Positions 33,501 through 41,891 of a stretch of DNA of 61,762 nt are shown in pieces. The notes beneath the pieces are model-generated. The model was not told where the DNA came from, searched no databases, and saw only the letters and a list, made by a program, of their open reading frames with translations. Position 1 is the stretch's first letter. Each line of letters opens with the position of its first letter. The translations under genes and the position numbers were made by a program. This stretch comes from Nocardia araoensis NBRC 100135 (GTDB lineage: Bacteria > Actinomycetota > Actinomycetes > Mycobacteriales > Mycobacteriaceae). The stretch spans positions 1 to 61,762 of the forward strand of contig NZ_BAFR01000059.1 in the NCBI RefSeq assembly GCF_000308435.1, given 5' to 3'.

Positions 33501-36500
33501 CGAGCCGCGCACCGATGTCGAGACCAGGCTCGCGCAGGTCTGGCGCACCGTGCTCGGCGTCGAGTCGATCGGCGTGCACGACAACTTCTTCACCCACGGC
33601 GGCGATTCCATCCTCGCGCTGGCCGTGCGGACCGCCGCCGAACGCGCCGGGCTCTACTTCGACGTGGACGCCTTCTACCAGGCGCCGACCATCGCGGAGC
33701 TGGCCCGCGTCGTGCGCGACGACCGCCGCGACGAGCGCGGCCGGGTCGCCGCGCCCTTGGAGACGGTGCCGCTGATCGACCGCGCCGCACTGCACCAGGC
33801 CGAGGACGCGTTCCCGGCCACGGCCCTGCAACTGGGCATGCTGTATCACAGCATCGAGCGCGCCGACTCGATCACCTACAAGGACGTGTTCCGCTACCGG
33901 CTCGAAGTGCCTTGGGACGCAGCGCAATTCACCGAGGCGGTGGATCGCCTGGTGCGGCGTCAACCCGCCCTGCGCTCGTCGTTCGAGTTGAGCAGGTATT
34001 CGGTCCCGCTGCAGATCGTGCACACCGCGCCGCCCTACGAACTCCAGATCGTCGACCTCGGCGATATGGACGAGGCGGACGGCGAGGATCTGATCGAGAT
34101 CTATCTCCAGGAACGCGCCCACGCCCACTACGACATCTCGGTCGCTCCGCTGTTCGCCATCCGGGTCTTCGTCCGCCCCGGTCCGCAGGAGCCGGTCGGC
34201 GCGGTGGACCTGGTGCTGAGCTTCCACCACGCCATCCTGGACGGCTGGAGCGTCGCCACGTCGGTGCTGGAACTGCTGCTGGACTACCTGAACCACCTCG
34301 GCATGACCCACAACCGGGTCGAGGCCACCGCGCATCCGGCCACCGTGCTCGCCGAGTACGCCCGGGCCGAGCAGGGCGCGGCGCGCGACGCCGCGGCCCG
34401 CGAGTACTGGCTGACCGCTCTGGAAGGCGCCGAACCCACCGCGCTCACCGCGCTCGGGGCGCACCAGCCGGTGGTAGCGGGTGTGCCGCGAGCGCGGGCG
34501 CTGGTGCCCCGCAGGCTGGCCGAACGGGTCTCGGCGTTCGCCACGCGCCACCAGGTGCCCGAGAAATCGGTGTATCTGGCCGCGCACTGCCTGGCGTTGC
34601 GGGCGCTCACCGGCCGCACGGACGTCACCACCGGCGTGGTGAGCCACGGTCGCCCGGACCGGGCCGGCGCCGAACGAGTGGCGGGGCTGTTCCTCAACAC
34701 GCTGCCGATCCGGTTGGACGCCACCGCGACCACGTGGCGCGCCGCGGTGGAGCAGCTCGCGCGACGCGAACGCGAGGCCTACCCGTTCCGCCGCTACCCG
34801 CTGCGGTCGATCCTCGCCGACGGCGGGCCGGTCTTCGAGACGGCGTTCAACTTCGTCAACTACCACGTCTTCCAGCCCATGCTCGTGCTGGACGGCGTGC
34901 GCCTGCTGGACTTCGACGCCCGCGAGGAGACCAACTTCCAACTGCTGGTCACCGCGGCCACCGATCCGCGCGACGGCCGGATGTGGTTGCGGGTGGACGG
35001 CGACCACACGCTGACCGCCGAGCAGTGCGAGACCGTGGCGCTCACCCAGTTGCGCATGCTGGCCGGTATCGTCGCCGAGCCCGACGCGGCGATCGACCGT
35101 GGCGTCGGCCCCGCGACCGCACGCGACGTGGGCACGCTGGTGGCCGAGGCGGCCGCGCTCAACCCCGCCGGTATCGCCCTGGCGGGTGACGACGAATCCG
35201 TCACCTACGACCAGCTGATCGAACGCTCCGACCGGCTGGCCCGGCGCCTGGTCGGACTCGGGGTGTCGCCGGGCGACCGGGTCGGCATCCTGATGGGTCG
35301 CCGTCCGCGACTGGTGCTGCTCGTGCTCGCCCTGACCAGGATCGGGGCCGCGTGTGTTCCGCTGGATGTCAGTTACCCGCGGGCCAGGCTGAATCTGATG
35401 ATCGACCGCGCCCGCCCGCACCGGGTGATCGCCGACGCCGCCTATCGCGACATCGTCGACGACGCCGCCTTGGTGCTGGACACCGCCACGCTCTTCGACG
35501 ACTCCGCGCCCGACGCGGAAGTCGCACTGCCCGATCACGTCTCGCCCGACGCGGTGGCCTACGTGCTGTTCACCTCGGGGTCGACCGGTGAGCCCAAGGG
35601 TGTCGCAATGCCGCACCGCGGCCTGACCTCCCTGGTGGACTGGCAGAACCGCGCGGCCACCGGCATCGGCCTGCGGAGCACCCTGCAGTTGGCGCCGTTG
35701 AGTTTCGACGTGTCGTTCCAGGAGATCTTCACCACCCTCGCGGCCGGTTCCACGCTGCGGGTGAGTTCGGCCGATCTGCGATCGAACGTCGAGCAACTGC
35801 TCAACACGGTGGTGGAGGAGGGCATCGAGCGGCTCTTCCTGCCATACGTCGCGTTGCAGGCGTTCGCCGAGGCGGCCGTAGGGCACCGGATGTTCCCGAC
35901 CGAGTTGAAGGTGCTGATCTCCTCCGGCGAGCAGCTGCGCATCACCGACGAAATTCGCGCCCTGTGCAAGGTGGTTCCCGGCTTGGTGCTGGAGAACCAG
36001 TACGGTCCCACCGAGTCCCACGTCGCGACCAAGTTCACGCTCACGGGTCCGGCCGACGAGTTCCCCGCGCTGCCGCCCATCGGCCGCGCCGTCGACGGTG
36101 ACACCGTCGAGCTGCTCGACAGCGCCCTGCGGCCGGTGCCGGACGGCGTGATCGGCGAAATCTATCTCGGCGGCCGCAGCATCGCCCGCGGCTACGAGGG
36201 CAGGCCCGCGCTCACCGCCCAGCGGTTCGTCGCCACGCATGCGGGCGGAATCCGGTACCGCACCGGCGACCTCGGTGTCCGGCTGTTCTCCGGCGACATC
36301 GTCTGCCTGGGTCGCAGCGACAGCCAGGTCAAGATCCGGGGGTTCCGGGTGGAGCCCGCCGAAGTCGAACTGTGCATCCTGAGCCTGGTCGAGAAGTTCC
36401 CCGGCATCACCGAGGCCGCCGTGGTGGCCCGGGGATTCGGCGGCATCGACGGCTCGCTGATCGCGTTCCTGGTCGGAGCGCCCGAGCAGACCGACCTCGC

Positions 36501-37788
36501 CGCGCTGCGGCACGACCTGCGCTCGATGCTGCCCGCGCACATGGTGCCGTCGCGGTTCGCCTGGCTCGACGAACTGCCCCGCACGCCCAGCGGCAAGCGC
36601 GACGACGCGACGCTGCGCGCCTACGGGGAGGATGCCACCGAATCGGTGTCGGCTCGGCGGGAGCCCGCCGACGAGTACGAGCGGTCGGCGGTCGAACTGC
36701 TGGCCGAGTACGCGGGACTGCGCACGATCGGCGTGGACGACGACTTCTTCGCGGCGGGCGGCACGTCCATCGGGGCGATGCGCGTGGTGATGGCGCTGTC
36801 GCGCCGATGGGGTGTCGAGGTGCCGCTGGACGCGTTCATCGGCGCGCCGACCGCCGCCGGGATCGCCACGCTGGTGCGCTCGGGTGAGGTGCAGCGCACG
36901 TTCGATCCGCTGGTGCCGATCAGCGTCGGCGGCGGCAAGCCGCCGTTGTTCCTGGTGCACCCGATCGGCGGAAACGTGCTCTGCTACTTGGCCCTCGGGC
37001 GTCATCTGGATCCGGATCGCCCGATCTACGGGTTGCAGGCGGCGGGCGCGGATTCCGGCAGCGCTCCGGAGAAGACCATTCCCGCGATGACGGAGTCGTA
37101 TCTGCAGGCGGTGCGGCGGGTGCATCCGAAGGGGCCGTATCACTTGGCGGGGTGGTCGTTCGGCGGCTACGTCGCCTTGGAGATGGCCCGTCAGCTGCCC
37201 GAGCACGAGGTCTGCAGTGTGACGCTGCTGGACACGATGGCGCTGCGCGCGCGGACCCGGACGCCGATTCCGGAGGAGAAACTCATCCGGTGGTTCTTCC
37301 TCGAGTTGCTGTGGTACGCGCGAGGAAGCCGCGCGGCCCTGGTCGATTTCGAGCCCGACGTGCACAGTTCCGAGGACTTGTTCGCGGCGATGCTGGCGGA
37401 GTCGGTGCGGTCGGGCATCCTGCCCGCCGATAGTTCGCCGCAGGCGATCCGGCGGCTCTACGAGGTGTTCTTCGCCAACTACTCGGCCATGCTGGACTAC
37501 AAGCTCGAGCCGTACGAGCGCGACATCACGCTGCTGCGGGCCACCGAGGGCCTGCCGCCGGGCGTCGACCTGGCGCACCAGACCGTGGGCAGCATGTTCG
37601 ACAGCGCCGACAACGGCTGGAAGCAGTACGCGGCGCGCCGGTTCACGGTGATCGACGTGCCGGGCGATCACCTGAACATGATGACCGAGCCGAACATCGG
37701 CGAGCTGGGGCTGCGGCTGGACGAGGTGCTGTCGGCCGCCGACCCCGACCTGGACCGGGAATGGGACGAATCCATGCTGGACGCCTGA
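30553..37788 (+). CDS. Two-module non-ribosomal peptide synthetase, C-A-T-C-A-T-TE
   Basis: AGGAG at 30543-30547 favours GTG 30553 (2411 residues); GTG 30547 is the alternative. Order: C domain (MHHAMIDGWG, His143-144); A1 (LIYTSGSTGVPKG, FDVSVWE at 662, NLYGPTEAT); carrier GGDS (Ser1019); C2 (FHHAILDGWS, His1225-1226); A2 (LFTSGSTGEPKG, FDVSFQE at 1718, NQYGPTESH); carrier GGTS (Ser2072); thioesterase (AGWSFGG, Ser2202; PGDHLNMM, His2373). My manual A1 pocket reading is DVWHFSLVDK, the serine code. A2 reads DVQFISQVAK; only its start is proline-like. There are no epimerase or methylation domains. The leading C domain implies an acyl or peptidyl donor from elsewhere. No MbtH, PPTase or exporter gene adjoins. 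Confidence 0.93.
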   Translation: MTFEPSATSERPPEAWPVSAYQRDVLSVAYRYAPAPVTRNAYCAFIDEPFDMDRLRAVVRRALLADEALRLRFEFSEGRFWQWVSDELPEVEFVDLSWASDPAAARRDWVNRANVTPSPPRQPFRIAALVDGPDHFHLYVAMHHAMIDGWGVNALWSALVDNYSRTDLSLEQLAEPDPFTEQTDRSAATYRRIAAEHEEYLSSPQWAADRDALVRRFEGVVPALFSGRASTPDVNRGRRRVVVEPAFLDRIRATGFSVFAFTVSALAAYLTTIHRSEEVVIGVPMLNRHSAETFRTAGHRTNVVPLRIRVDPAQPLSAVATEVAAQIRELKRYERFPYGDLARALSSDPTAPPLFDVAYSYIKMPPSDHLDKILGTLDIVNPGTVLEALNILGVEHARDGSLNLQLYYDKDVFDENFPFESVVRGVGALVVAALDRPEAPISALPLMSRREQATVAAFEAGPREEFPYTTIDRLVADVAARHPDRIAIEPVAGSGEQPLRYAELSALADGFAARLHALGANGNECVPVVLPRSTEMLVAIFGVLRAGCAYVPLDPDFPAARIEAVLADCGARFVVAGPEHRAVFDRLGVTRIMVADTVPARGVENVSHPADLSYLIYTSGSTGVPKGVMIEHRSVVNRLTWMQRRYPLHESDVILQKTPVTFDVSVWELFWWAINGARVALLEPGGERDPRRIADAIAAHGVTVLHFVPSMLAAFVDELAADPAAVTRIGSVRRVFSSGEALPPALVRRFHAVFTAAGAEAPQLVNLYGPTEATVDVSYFDCPVEEPLDVVPIGRPIDNIDLLVLDHIGRRVPVGVPGELNIAGVGVARGYRGRPELTAAAFVDDRAVPGRRRYRTGDLARWLPDGNLEYLGRFDDQVKIRGNRITLGEVQNAMLGCAGVRAAAVVDEVSEAHGVQLVGYFVGAEVSGEEIAEQLADRLPRYMVPSRLIRVDRIPLTRNGKLDRRALAEQLVLGHGADPVAGAEPRTDVETRLAQVWRTVLGVESIGVHDNFFTHGGDSILALAVRTAAERAGLYFDVDAFYQAPTIAELARVVRDDRRDERGRVAAPLETVPLIDRAALHQAEDAFPATALQLGMLYHSIERADSITYKDVFRYRLEVPWDAAQFTEAVDRLVRRQPALRSSFELSRYSVPLQIVHTAPPYELQIVDLGDMDEADGEDLIEIYLQERAHAHYDISVAPLFAIRVFVRPGPQEPVGAVDLVLSFHHAILDGWSVATSVLELLLDYLNHLGMTHNRVEATAHPATVLAEYARAEQGAARDAAAREYWLTALEGAEPTALTALGAHQPVVAGVPRARALVPRRLAERVSAFATRHQVPEKSVYLAAHCLALRALTGRTDVTTGVVSHGRPDRAGAERVAGLFLNTLPIRLDATATTWRAAVEQLARREREAYPFRRYPLRSILADGGPVFETAFNFVNYHVFQPMLVLDGVRLLDFDAREETNFQLLVTAATDPRDGRMWLRVDGDHTLTAEQCETVALTQLRMLAGIVAEPDAAIDRGVGPATARDVGTLVAEAAALNPAGIALAGDDESVTYDQLIERSDRLARRLVGLGVSPGDRVGILMGRRPRLVLLVLALTRIGAACVPLDVSYPRARLNLMIDRARPHRVIADAAYRDIVDDAALVLDTATLFDDSAPDAEVALPDHVSPDAVAYVLFTSGSTGEPKGVAMPHRGLTSLVDWQNRAATGIGLRSTLQLAPLSFDVSFQEIFTTLAAGSTLRVSSADLRSNVEQLLNTVVEEGIERLFLPYVALQAFAEAAVGHRMFPTELKVLISSGEQLRITDEIRALCKVVPGLVLENQYGPTESHVATKFTLTGPADEFPALPPIGRAVDGDTVELLDSALRPVPDGVIGEIYLGGRSIARGYEGRPALTAQRFVATHAGGIRYRTGDLGVRLFSGDIVCLGRSDSQVKIRGFRVEPAEVELCILSLVEKFPGITEAAVVARGFGGIDGSLIAFLVGAPEQTDLAALRHDLRSMLPAHMVPSRFAWLDELPRTPSGKRDDATLRAYGEDATESVSARREPADEYERSAVELLAEYAGLRTIGVDDDFFAAGGTSIGAMRVVMALSRRWGVEVPLDAFIGAPTAAGIATLVRSGEVQRTFDPLVPISVGGGKPPLFLVHPIGGNVLCYLALGRHLDPDRPIYGLQAAGADSGSAPEKTIPAMTESYLQAVRRVHPKGPYHLAGWSFGGYVALEMARQLPEHEVCSVTLLDTMALRARTRTPIPEEKLIRWFFLELLWYARGSRAALVDFEPDVHSSEDLFAAMLAESVRSGILPADSSPQAIRRLYEVFFANYSAMLDYKLEPYERDITLLRATEGLPPGVDLAHQTVGSMFDSADNGWKQYAARRFTVIDVPGDHLNMMTEPNIGELGLRLDEVLSAADPDLDREWDESMLDA

Positions 37789-37795
37789 GATCCGC

Positions 37796-38614
37796 TCACG
37801 CCTTCGCCGCGGCCGCCGCCCCGCGCAGCGCGGCCGCGGTGAACTCGTCGAGGGGATAGAACAATTCGATGGCCAGCTCCGACAGCGTCACGTCGGCCGG
37901 TGCGCCGAAGGTGGCCATCGTGCTGAACATCGACAGTTCGCCCACCGGGGTGCGGATCCGGATCGGCACCTCGAAGGGGCTCGCCGGCGTGCCGGTTTCC
38001 GCCTCCGCGCCGCGCGCCTCCGCTGGCTCGGGGTAGCCGGAGACCTCGTCGTACAGCGCGGCCAGTTCCGCGTCGCCGGTCGCACCGACCTGCCTGGCCA
38101 GTCGCTCCAGGAACAGGTCGCGCACCTGAGTGCGGTTGGCCAACCTGGCCGAGAGCCCTTCCGGGTGCAGCACCAGCCGGTAGACATTGGGCCGAGGCGC
38201 GCGCACGTGCTCGGGGACGCCGTCCATCAGCACGGTCATCGCCGCGTTGCCCACCACCACGTTCCACAGCCGATCGATGACCACCGCCGGGTACGGTTCG
38301 TGCGCGGTCAGCATGGTGTCCAACGCGGTGCGGACCGACGCGAGATGGGCGTCGTCGAGGCCGCTCTCCCGGTAGGCGGGCGCGAAACCCGCGGCGACCA
38401 GCAGAGTGTTGCGGTCGCGCAGCGGCACCTCGAGCGTGTCGCACAGCCGCAGCACCATCGCCCGGCTGGGCGCGGCGCGGCCGGTCTCCACATAGGACAG
38501 GTGCCGCGCCGAGGTGTCCGCGGCCAGCGCCAGGTCGAGCTGGCTGAGCCTGCGCCGTTGCCGCCATTCCCGCAGCAGGATGCCCGCTCTCGACTGTGTC
38601 CGCACCGATGTCAC
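37796..38614 (-). CDS. XRE-family regulator with MmyB-like ligand-binding domain
   Basis: The 272-residue product starts MTSVRTQSRAGILLREWRQR. The N-terminal helix-turn-helix is RRLSQLDLALAADTSARHLS with YVETGRAAPSRAMVLRLCDT. The rest is the MmyB-like PAS-related domain (PAVVIDRLWNVVVGNAAMTV, YRLVLHPEGLSARLANRTQV, GELSMFSTMATFGAPADVTL). The intact ELAIELFYPLDE near the end completes the domain. The gene is convergent with the NRPS gene with 7 bp between their stops. Regulators of this kind often control neighbouring redox or secondary-metabolite genes; here that is an inference. A wrecked member of the family lies at 5774-6330. Confidence 0.88.
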   Translation of the reverse strand: MTSVRTQSRAGILLREWRQRRRLSQLDLALAADTSARHLSYVETGRAAPSRAMVLRLCDTLEVPLRDRNTLLVAAGFAPAYRESGLDDAHLASVRTALDTMLTAHEPYPAVVIDRLWNVVVGNAAMTVLMDGVPEHVRAPRPNVYRLVLHPEGLSARLANRTQVRDLFLERLARQVGATGDAELAALYDEVSGYPEPAEARGAEAETGTPASPFEVPIRIRTPVGELSMFSTMATFGAPADVTLSELAIELFYPLDEFTAAALRGAAAAAKA

Positions 38615-38745
38615 GCGATCAGCTAAGCACCCGGCCGCGCGGTACGGCCATGACTTCCGAGGTTATTGAGACGCCCACCTCCGGCCAGGAGGGTTGGTGC
38701 CAGGGAGCCGATCGGCTCCGCCGGATCGACCACTGGGAGTACGAC

Positions 38746-39168
38746 ATGAGATCCACCACGCCGGACCGTCGTGAGGCCAACGCCGCGTTTCTGCGTGCCG
38801 CGTTGCGCGTGGACGGTTGGAGTACCGGCGTCTTCGGCGCGGTGCTGCTCGCCGGAGCCCGATCGCTGCGCGAGCCGCTGGGGCTGCCGGCGGGTTGGAG
38901 CGTCGCGTTCGGCGTCGTCATGCTCGGAGGCGCGCTCGTGTTGCTGTCGATCGCCCGGCGTGCCGCGGTCGCCGCGCGGTACGCGGGTGTGGTGGTCGTC
39001 GCCAACGCGCTCTCGGCGGCCGGGATGATCGGGCTGGCCGGTTCGGGTGTGTTCGCGTTGACCGGGCCGGGCGTCGCCTTCCTGCTCTCCGGCGCCGCGG
39101 CGGTCGCGGCCTTCGCCGGACTGGAGTTCGCCGGGCTGCGCAGGTTCGGTGACTATCGTGCACGATGA
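38746..39168 (+). CDS. Small four-helix membrane protein
   Basis: GGGAG seven bases before ATG 38746 fixes the start (MRSTTPDRREANAAFLRAAL...), giving 140 residues; an upstream in-frame ATG at 38650 lacks a ribosome site. Four hydrophobic helices can be drawn: STGVFGAVLLAGARSL, SVAFGVVMLGGALVLLSIAR, YAGVVVVANALSAAGMIGLA and GVAFLLSGAAAVAAFAGLEF. It is short and compact with no known domain, similar in layout to many actinobacterial DUF membrane proteins. It is divergent from the XRE regulator, from which it may be controlled. Confidence 0.65.
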   Translation: MRSTTPDRREANAAFLRAALRVDGWSTGVFGAVLLAGARSLREPLGLPAGWSVAFGVVMLGGALVLLSIARRAAVAARYAGVVVVANALSAAGMIGLAGSGVFALTGPGVAFLLSGAAAVAAFAGLEFAGLRRFGDYRAR

Positions 39169-39285
39169 CCACCGGTCCGCCGTGCGGCAGCGGGACAGAG
39201 GCTGCCGAGTGGTCAGCGCCCTCGCGTTCCAGCGACCACCGATATTCACTGTGCGCGATGCCGGAGATCGAGTAGAGAAGACCGG

Positions 39286-39873
39286 GTGGACGCCTCGATA
39301 CCCGCGATCAGACTGCTCGTGCCCGCCGACTGGGCGGTATTCCGGCGGGTCCGGCTCGCCGCGCTGACCGACGCGCCGCAATTCTTCGGTACGACACTGG
39401 CCGAGGCGCAGGGCCGCACCGAAAGAGACTGGCGGCGCGCGTTGTCGGATCGGGCTCAGTTCGTGGCCGAGTGGGGCGGGACCGAAGTGGGTACCGTCGC
39501 GGGCATGCCCGACCCGGAACGCGGTGGCGTGCACTTGATCTCGATGTGGGTGGCGGCGCGGGCGCGGGGGACCGGCGTGTCGGACCGGCTGGTCCGCGCC
39601 GTGCTCGACTGGGCGGTCGAGGGCGGACACGACGTCGTCCGTTTGGAGTTCGCCGAACACAATGCCTTCGCGGAGCGGCTGTATCTGCGCAACGGCTTCG
39701 TGCGGACCGGGGTGAGCGGGCCGATGGCTCCGGGCGACCCGCGACGGGAATTCGAGATGGAGTGGCGGCCGACGGGGCCCGGTTTGTCCGCCGATCCGCC
39801 GGGTATCCGGGCCGCGACGGCATCCGAGACACCCGTTCCGCACCGCGAGGCCCAGCACAGGAGACAGCCATGA
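39286..39873 (+). CDS. GNAT-family N-acetyltransferase
   Basis: The 195-residue product (GTG start) begins MDASIPAIRLLVPADWAVFR. The acetyl-CoA binding core is VHLISMWVAARARGTGVSDR with the R-x-x-G-x-G/A type loop ARARGTGVSDRL. It is followed by LEFAEHNAFAERLYLRNGF, the typical C-terminal GNAT strand-helix, and MEWRP ends the fold. The last 30 residues are a tail outside the domain. The TGA overlaps the ATG of the next gene (ATGA), so the two are co-translated. Substrate unknown. Confidence 0.85.
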   Translation: MDASIPAIRLLVPADWAVFRRVRLAALTDAPQFFGTTLAEAQGRTERDWRRALSDRAQFVAEWGGTEVGTVAGMPDPERGGVHLISMWVAARARGTGVSDRLVRAVLDWAVEGGHDVVRLEFAEHNAFAERLYLRNGFVRTGVSGPMAPGDPRREFEMEWRPTGPGLSADPPGIRAATASETPVPHREAQHRRQP

Positions 39874-40652
39874 ACGAGCGCAAACCCACGGACAAGGGGA
39901 CCGACGACGTACCGGGCACCGCCGAGATCTCCGGCGGCCGGTCGGCCGGAACCGGGCGACCGGCCGAGGGCGCGGCGCACGGGGCCGCCGGGAAGCAGGG
40001 CGCCACCGAGCGCGCGGCGGACACGCGAAGCGGGGTGCAGGTCTCGGAAGACGCGTCTGTGCAGGCCGGCGGCACCGCTGATGCGGCGGAGACGGTGACT
40101 TCGGGGGAGGTTCCGACCGGTACAGCCCCGCAGGCGGGCAGCACGCCCGATGCGGCGGCGACCGTGAATACCGGTACGGGTCCGCAGGAGAGCAGCGAGC
40201 CCGGTGCGGCGGAGGCGGTGAACACCGGTACGGCTCCGCAGGCGGGCAGTGCGCCCGGTACGGGAGACACGGTGTCGTCGACGGAGACTCCGATCGGCGC
40301 GGTCCCGCAGGCTGGCGGTGAGGCTGAGGCGGAGGAGACGGTGACCTCGGCGCAGATCGAGAACATGGCGGGCGCGGACACGGAGCCGGCTTCGACCGGG
40401 AAGCATGCGGCCGAAGCCGGGAGTCGGCGCGAAACGCCGATAGCGGAGTCGGTTCGACGCGCCGCCGAGCGCGCCGAGCAGGTTCAGGCGGACGCCGCCA
40501 CCGCCGCCGAACGCGGCGCAGCGGGAATCCCCGAACAGGTGGCCCGTCCGGGCCGCACGCTCCTGGAGACGCTGCGCGACAAGCCCGTCCTCGCCGCGAT
40601 TCCCGCCTCGGTCCTGGCTTTCATCTTCTGGCGCGCGTTCCGCCGAGGCTGA
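39870..40652 (+). CDS. Low-complexity protein with C-terminal membrane anchor
   Basis: The ATG at 39870 follows GGAGACAGCC and overlaps the acetyltransferase stop. Most of the 260 residues are a hydrophilic Ala/Gly/Thr/Glu-rich region. It has imperfect repeats of the type GTAPQAGSTPDAA and GTGPQESSEPGAA spaced about 22 residues apart. Near the end come a basic-acidic helix (RRAAERAEQVQADAATAAER) and a single hydrophobic segment (KPVLAAIPASVLAFIFWRAF) ending RRG. This is the layout of a tail-anchored or stress-related membrane protein. No family is recognised. Confidence 0.6.
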   Translation: MNERKPTDKGTDDVPGTAEISGGRSAGTGRPAEGAAHGAAGKQGATERAADTRSGVQVSEDASVQAGGTADAAETVTSGEVPTGTAPQAGSTPDAAATVNTGTGPQESSEPGAAEAVNTGTAPQAGSAPGTGDTVSSTETPIGAVPQAGGEAEAEETVTSAQIENMAGADTEPASTGKHAAEAGSRRETPIAESVRRAAERAEQVQADAATAAERGAAGIPEQVARPGRTLLETLRDKPVLAAIPASVLAFIFWRAFRRG

Positions 40653-40658
40653 CGCGCC

Positions 40659-41129
40659 TCAGACGCGACGCCGGTAGATCTGCCGAGATCCGCCTTCCGG
40701 CCCGGGATCCGTCTCCTCCGCGGCATGGAAGCCGAGGTTCTCGTAGAACGCGCGCGCACCGCTGGCGACCGCGCCGGGATGGTCGTGCCCGAAGGTGACC
40801 ACCTCGAGCGTGCCGGGGGCGGGCACGTACCGGCGGATCGCGTCGGTGGTCAATGCCCGGCCGATCCCGTGCCCGCGGGCCTGTTCCGCGACGACCAGCC
40901 AGTGCACCCGGTAGATCGGCGGGTTCGAGCCGAACAGGATGCCGCCGAGCACCTCCGCCCCCGCCGACCGCGCGACGAGCGCCGTACCACGCCGAACGTG
41001 CCGCAGCACCGAGGCACGAAATCCGGCATCGTCGGCGCCCGCGCCGAACCAGTGCTCGACCTGCCCCGCCAGTTCGAGAAAACCGGCGAGGTCGTCTTCT
41101 CGCGCAAGCCTGACAATCATCCGGGCCAT
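40659..41129 (-). CDS. GNAT-family N-acetyltransferase
   Basis: From ATG 41129 the product is 156 residues (MARMIVRLAREDDLAGFLEL...); ATG 41120 is an alternative. The acetyl-CoA loop is AEQARGHGIGRALTTDAIRR, and the C-terminal part has SGARAFYENLGFHAAEETDP. The domain spans the whole protein. The gene is convergent with the low-complexity protein gene and lies 40 bp downstream of the Nudix gene on the same strand, so they may share a transcript. Substrate unknown. Confidence 0.82.
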   Translation of the reverse strand: MARMIVRLAREDDLAGFLELAGQVEHWFGAGADDAGFRASVLRHVRRGTALVARSAGAEVLGGILFGSNPPIYRVHWLVVAEQARGHGIGRALTTDAIRRYVPAPGTLEVVTFGHDHPGAVASGARAFYENLGFHAAEETDPGPEGGSRQIYRRRV

Positions 41130-41169
41130 CGTGACAGCATCGGCCGCCTCCGTCGACTCGAGGGAACCC

Positions 41170-41742
41170 TCAGCCGGCGGCGGATCGCAGCGCGATGTCG
41201 AGTTTGCTGCGGAAACGTCCGAAGTGCGGATCGGTATCGTGGCATGCGAATCCGTCCAGCCCCCACCACCGTTCACCGTCGAACTCGCGCGGATCGAGGG
41301 CATGGTCGTCGGCGCGGTCACCGCGGATGACATACCAGAGGCTGACGTCTTCGTGACCGGCGCCCGAACCGACGGTGGTGGTGACGGTGAGGAACAGCGG
41401 GTCGGGCCCGACGAAGTCGAAACGGGCCTGCACGCCGATCTCCTCGGCCGCTTCGCGCCGCGCGGTGTCGAACGGATGCTCGCCCGGGTCGACATGCCCT
41501 CCGGTCGGCAACCACAGCCCGGCGAGGCGATGCTTGCCGAGCAGCACCGCCCGAGCCGCCGGATCGACCAGCACGACATAGGAGACCAGGTGCCGTGGCG
41601 GCGTCGCAGGTCTGGCCCGCCGGAAGATGTCGTCGGTCGACGCCAGCCAGGCCAGCGTCGTATCGATGTGCTGCCGCTCGAGCTCGTCGAGCGGCGCGAT
41701 CCGGCGGACGGTCTCGGCGACCGCGGTGGTGGCGGGATCCAT
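41170..41742 (-). CDS. Nudix hydrolase
   Basis: The 190-residue product (MDPATTAVAETVRRIAPLDE...) carries the Nudix box GGHVDPGEHPFDTARREAAE with EIGV following. This fits the Gx5Ex7REUxEExGU pattern, in which the glutamates bind the catalytic metal. The segment before it, VVLVDPAARAVLLGKHRLAG with LWLPTGGH, is the strand leading into the box. The family hydrolyses nucleoside diphosphates linked to another moiety. The start ATG at 41742 is where similarity begins; the frame is open far upstream by chance. Confidence 0.88.
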   Translation of the reverse strand: MDPATTAVAETVRRIAPLDELERQHIDTTLAWLASTDDIFRRARPATPPRHLVSYVVLVDPAARAVLLGKHRLAGLWLPTGGHVDPGEHPFDTARREAAEEIGVQARFDFVGPDPLFLTVTTTVGSGAGHEDVSLWYVIRGDRADDHALDPREFDGERWWGLDGFACHDTDPHFGRFRSKLDIALRSAAG

Positions 41743-41891
41743 GGCACGGACGGTAGCGCCGGGCGCCGACAGGTTCAGCCGTCCAGCACAACGGGTTTCA
41801 GGCGGGCCGTGTACGCCGACGCGTGCTGTCCCGCAATCTACCGAGTGCGGCACCGATGTGTGGCCCGGCCGTGGGCCGGGCCGTGAACGTC

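Noticed and set aside
32776..37671. 1631-codon minus-strand open frame across the NRPS gene
   Set aside because: The sense strand carries unmistakable NRPS domains. The antisense frame is low-complexity and is a by-product of codon bias.
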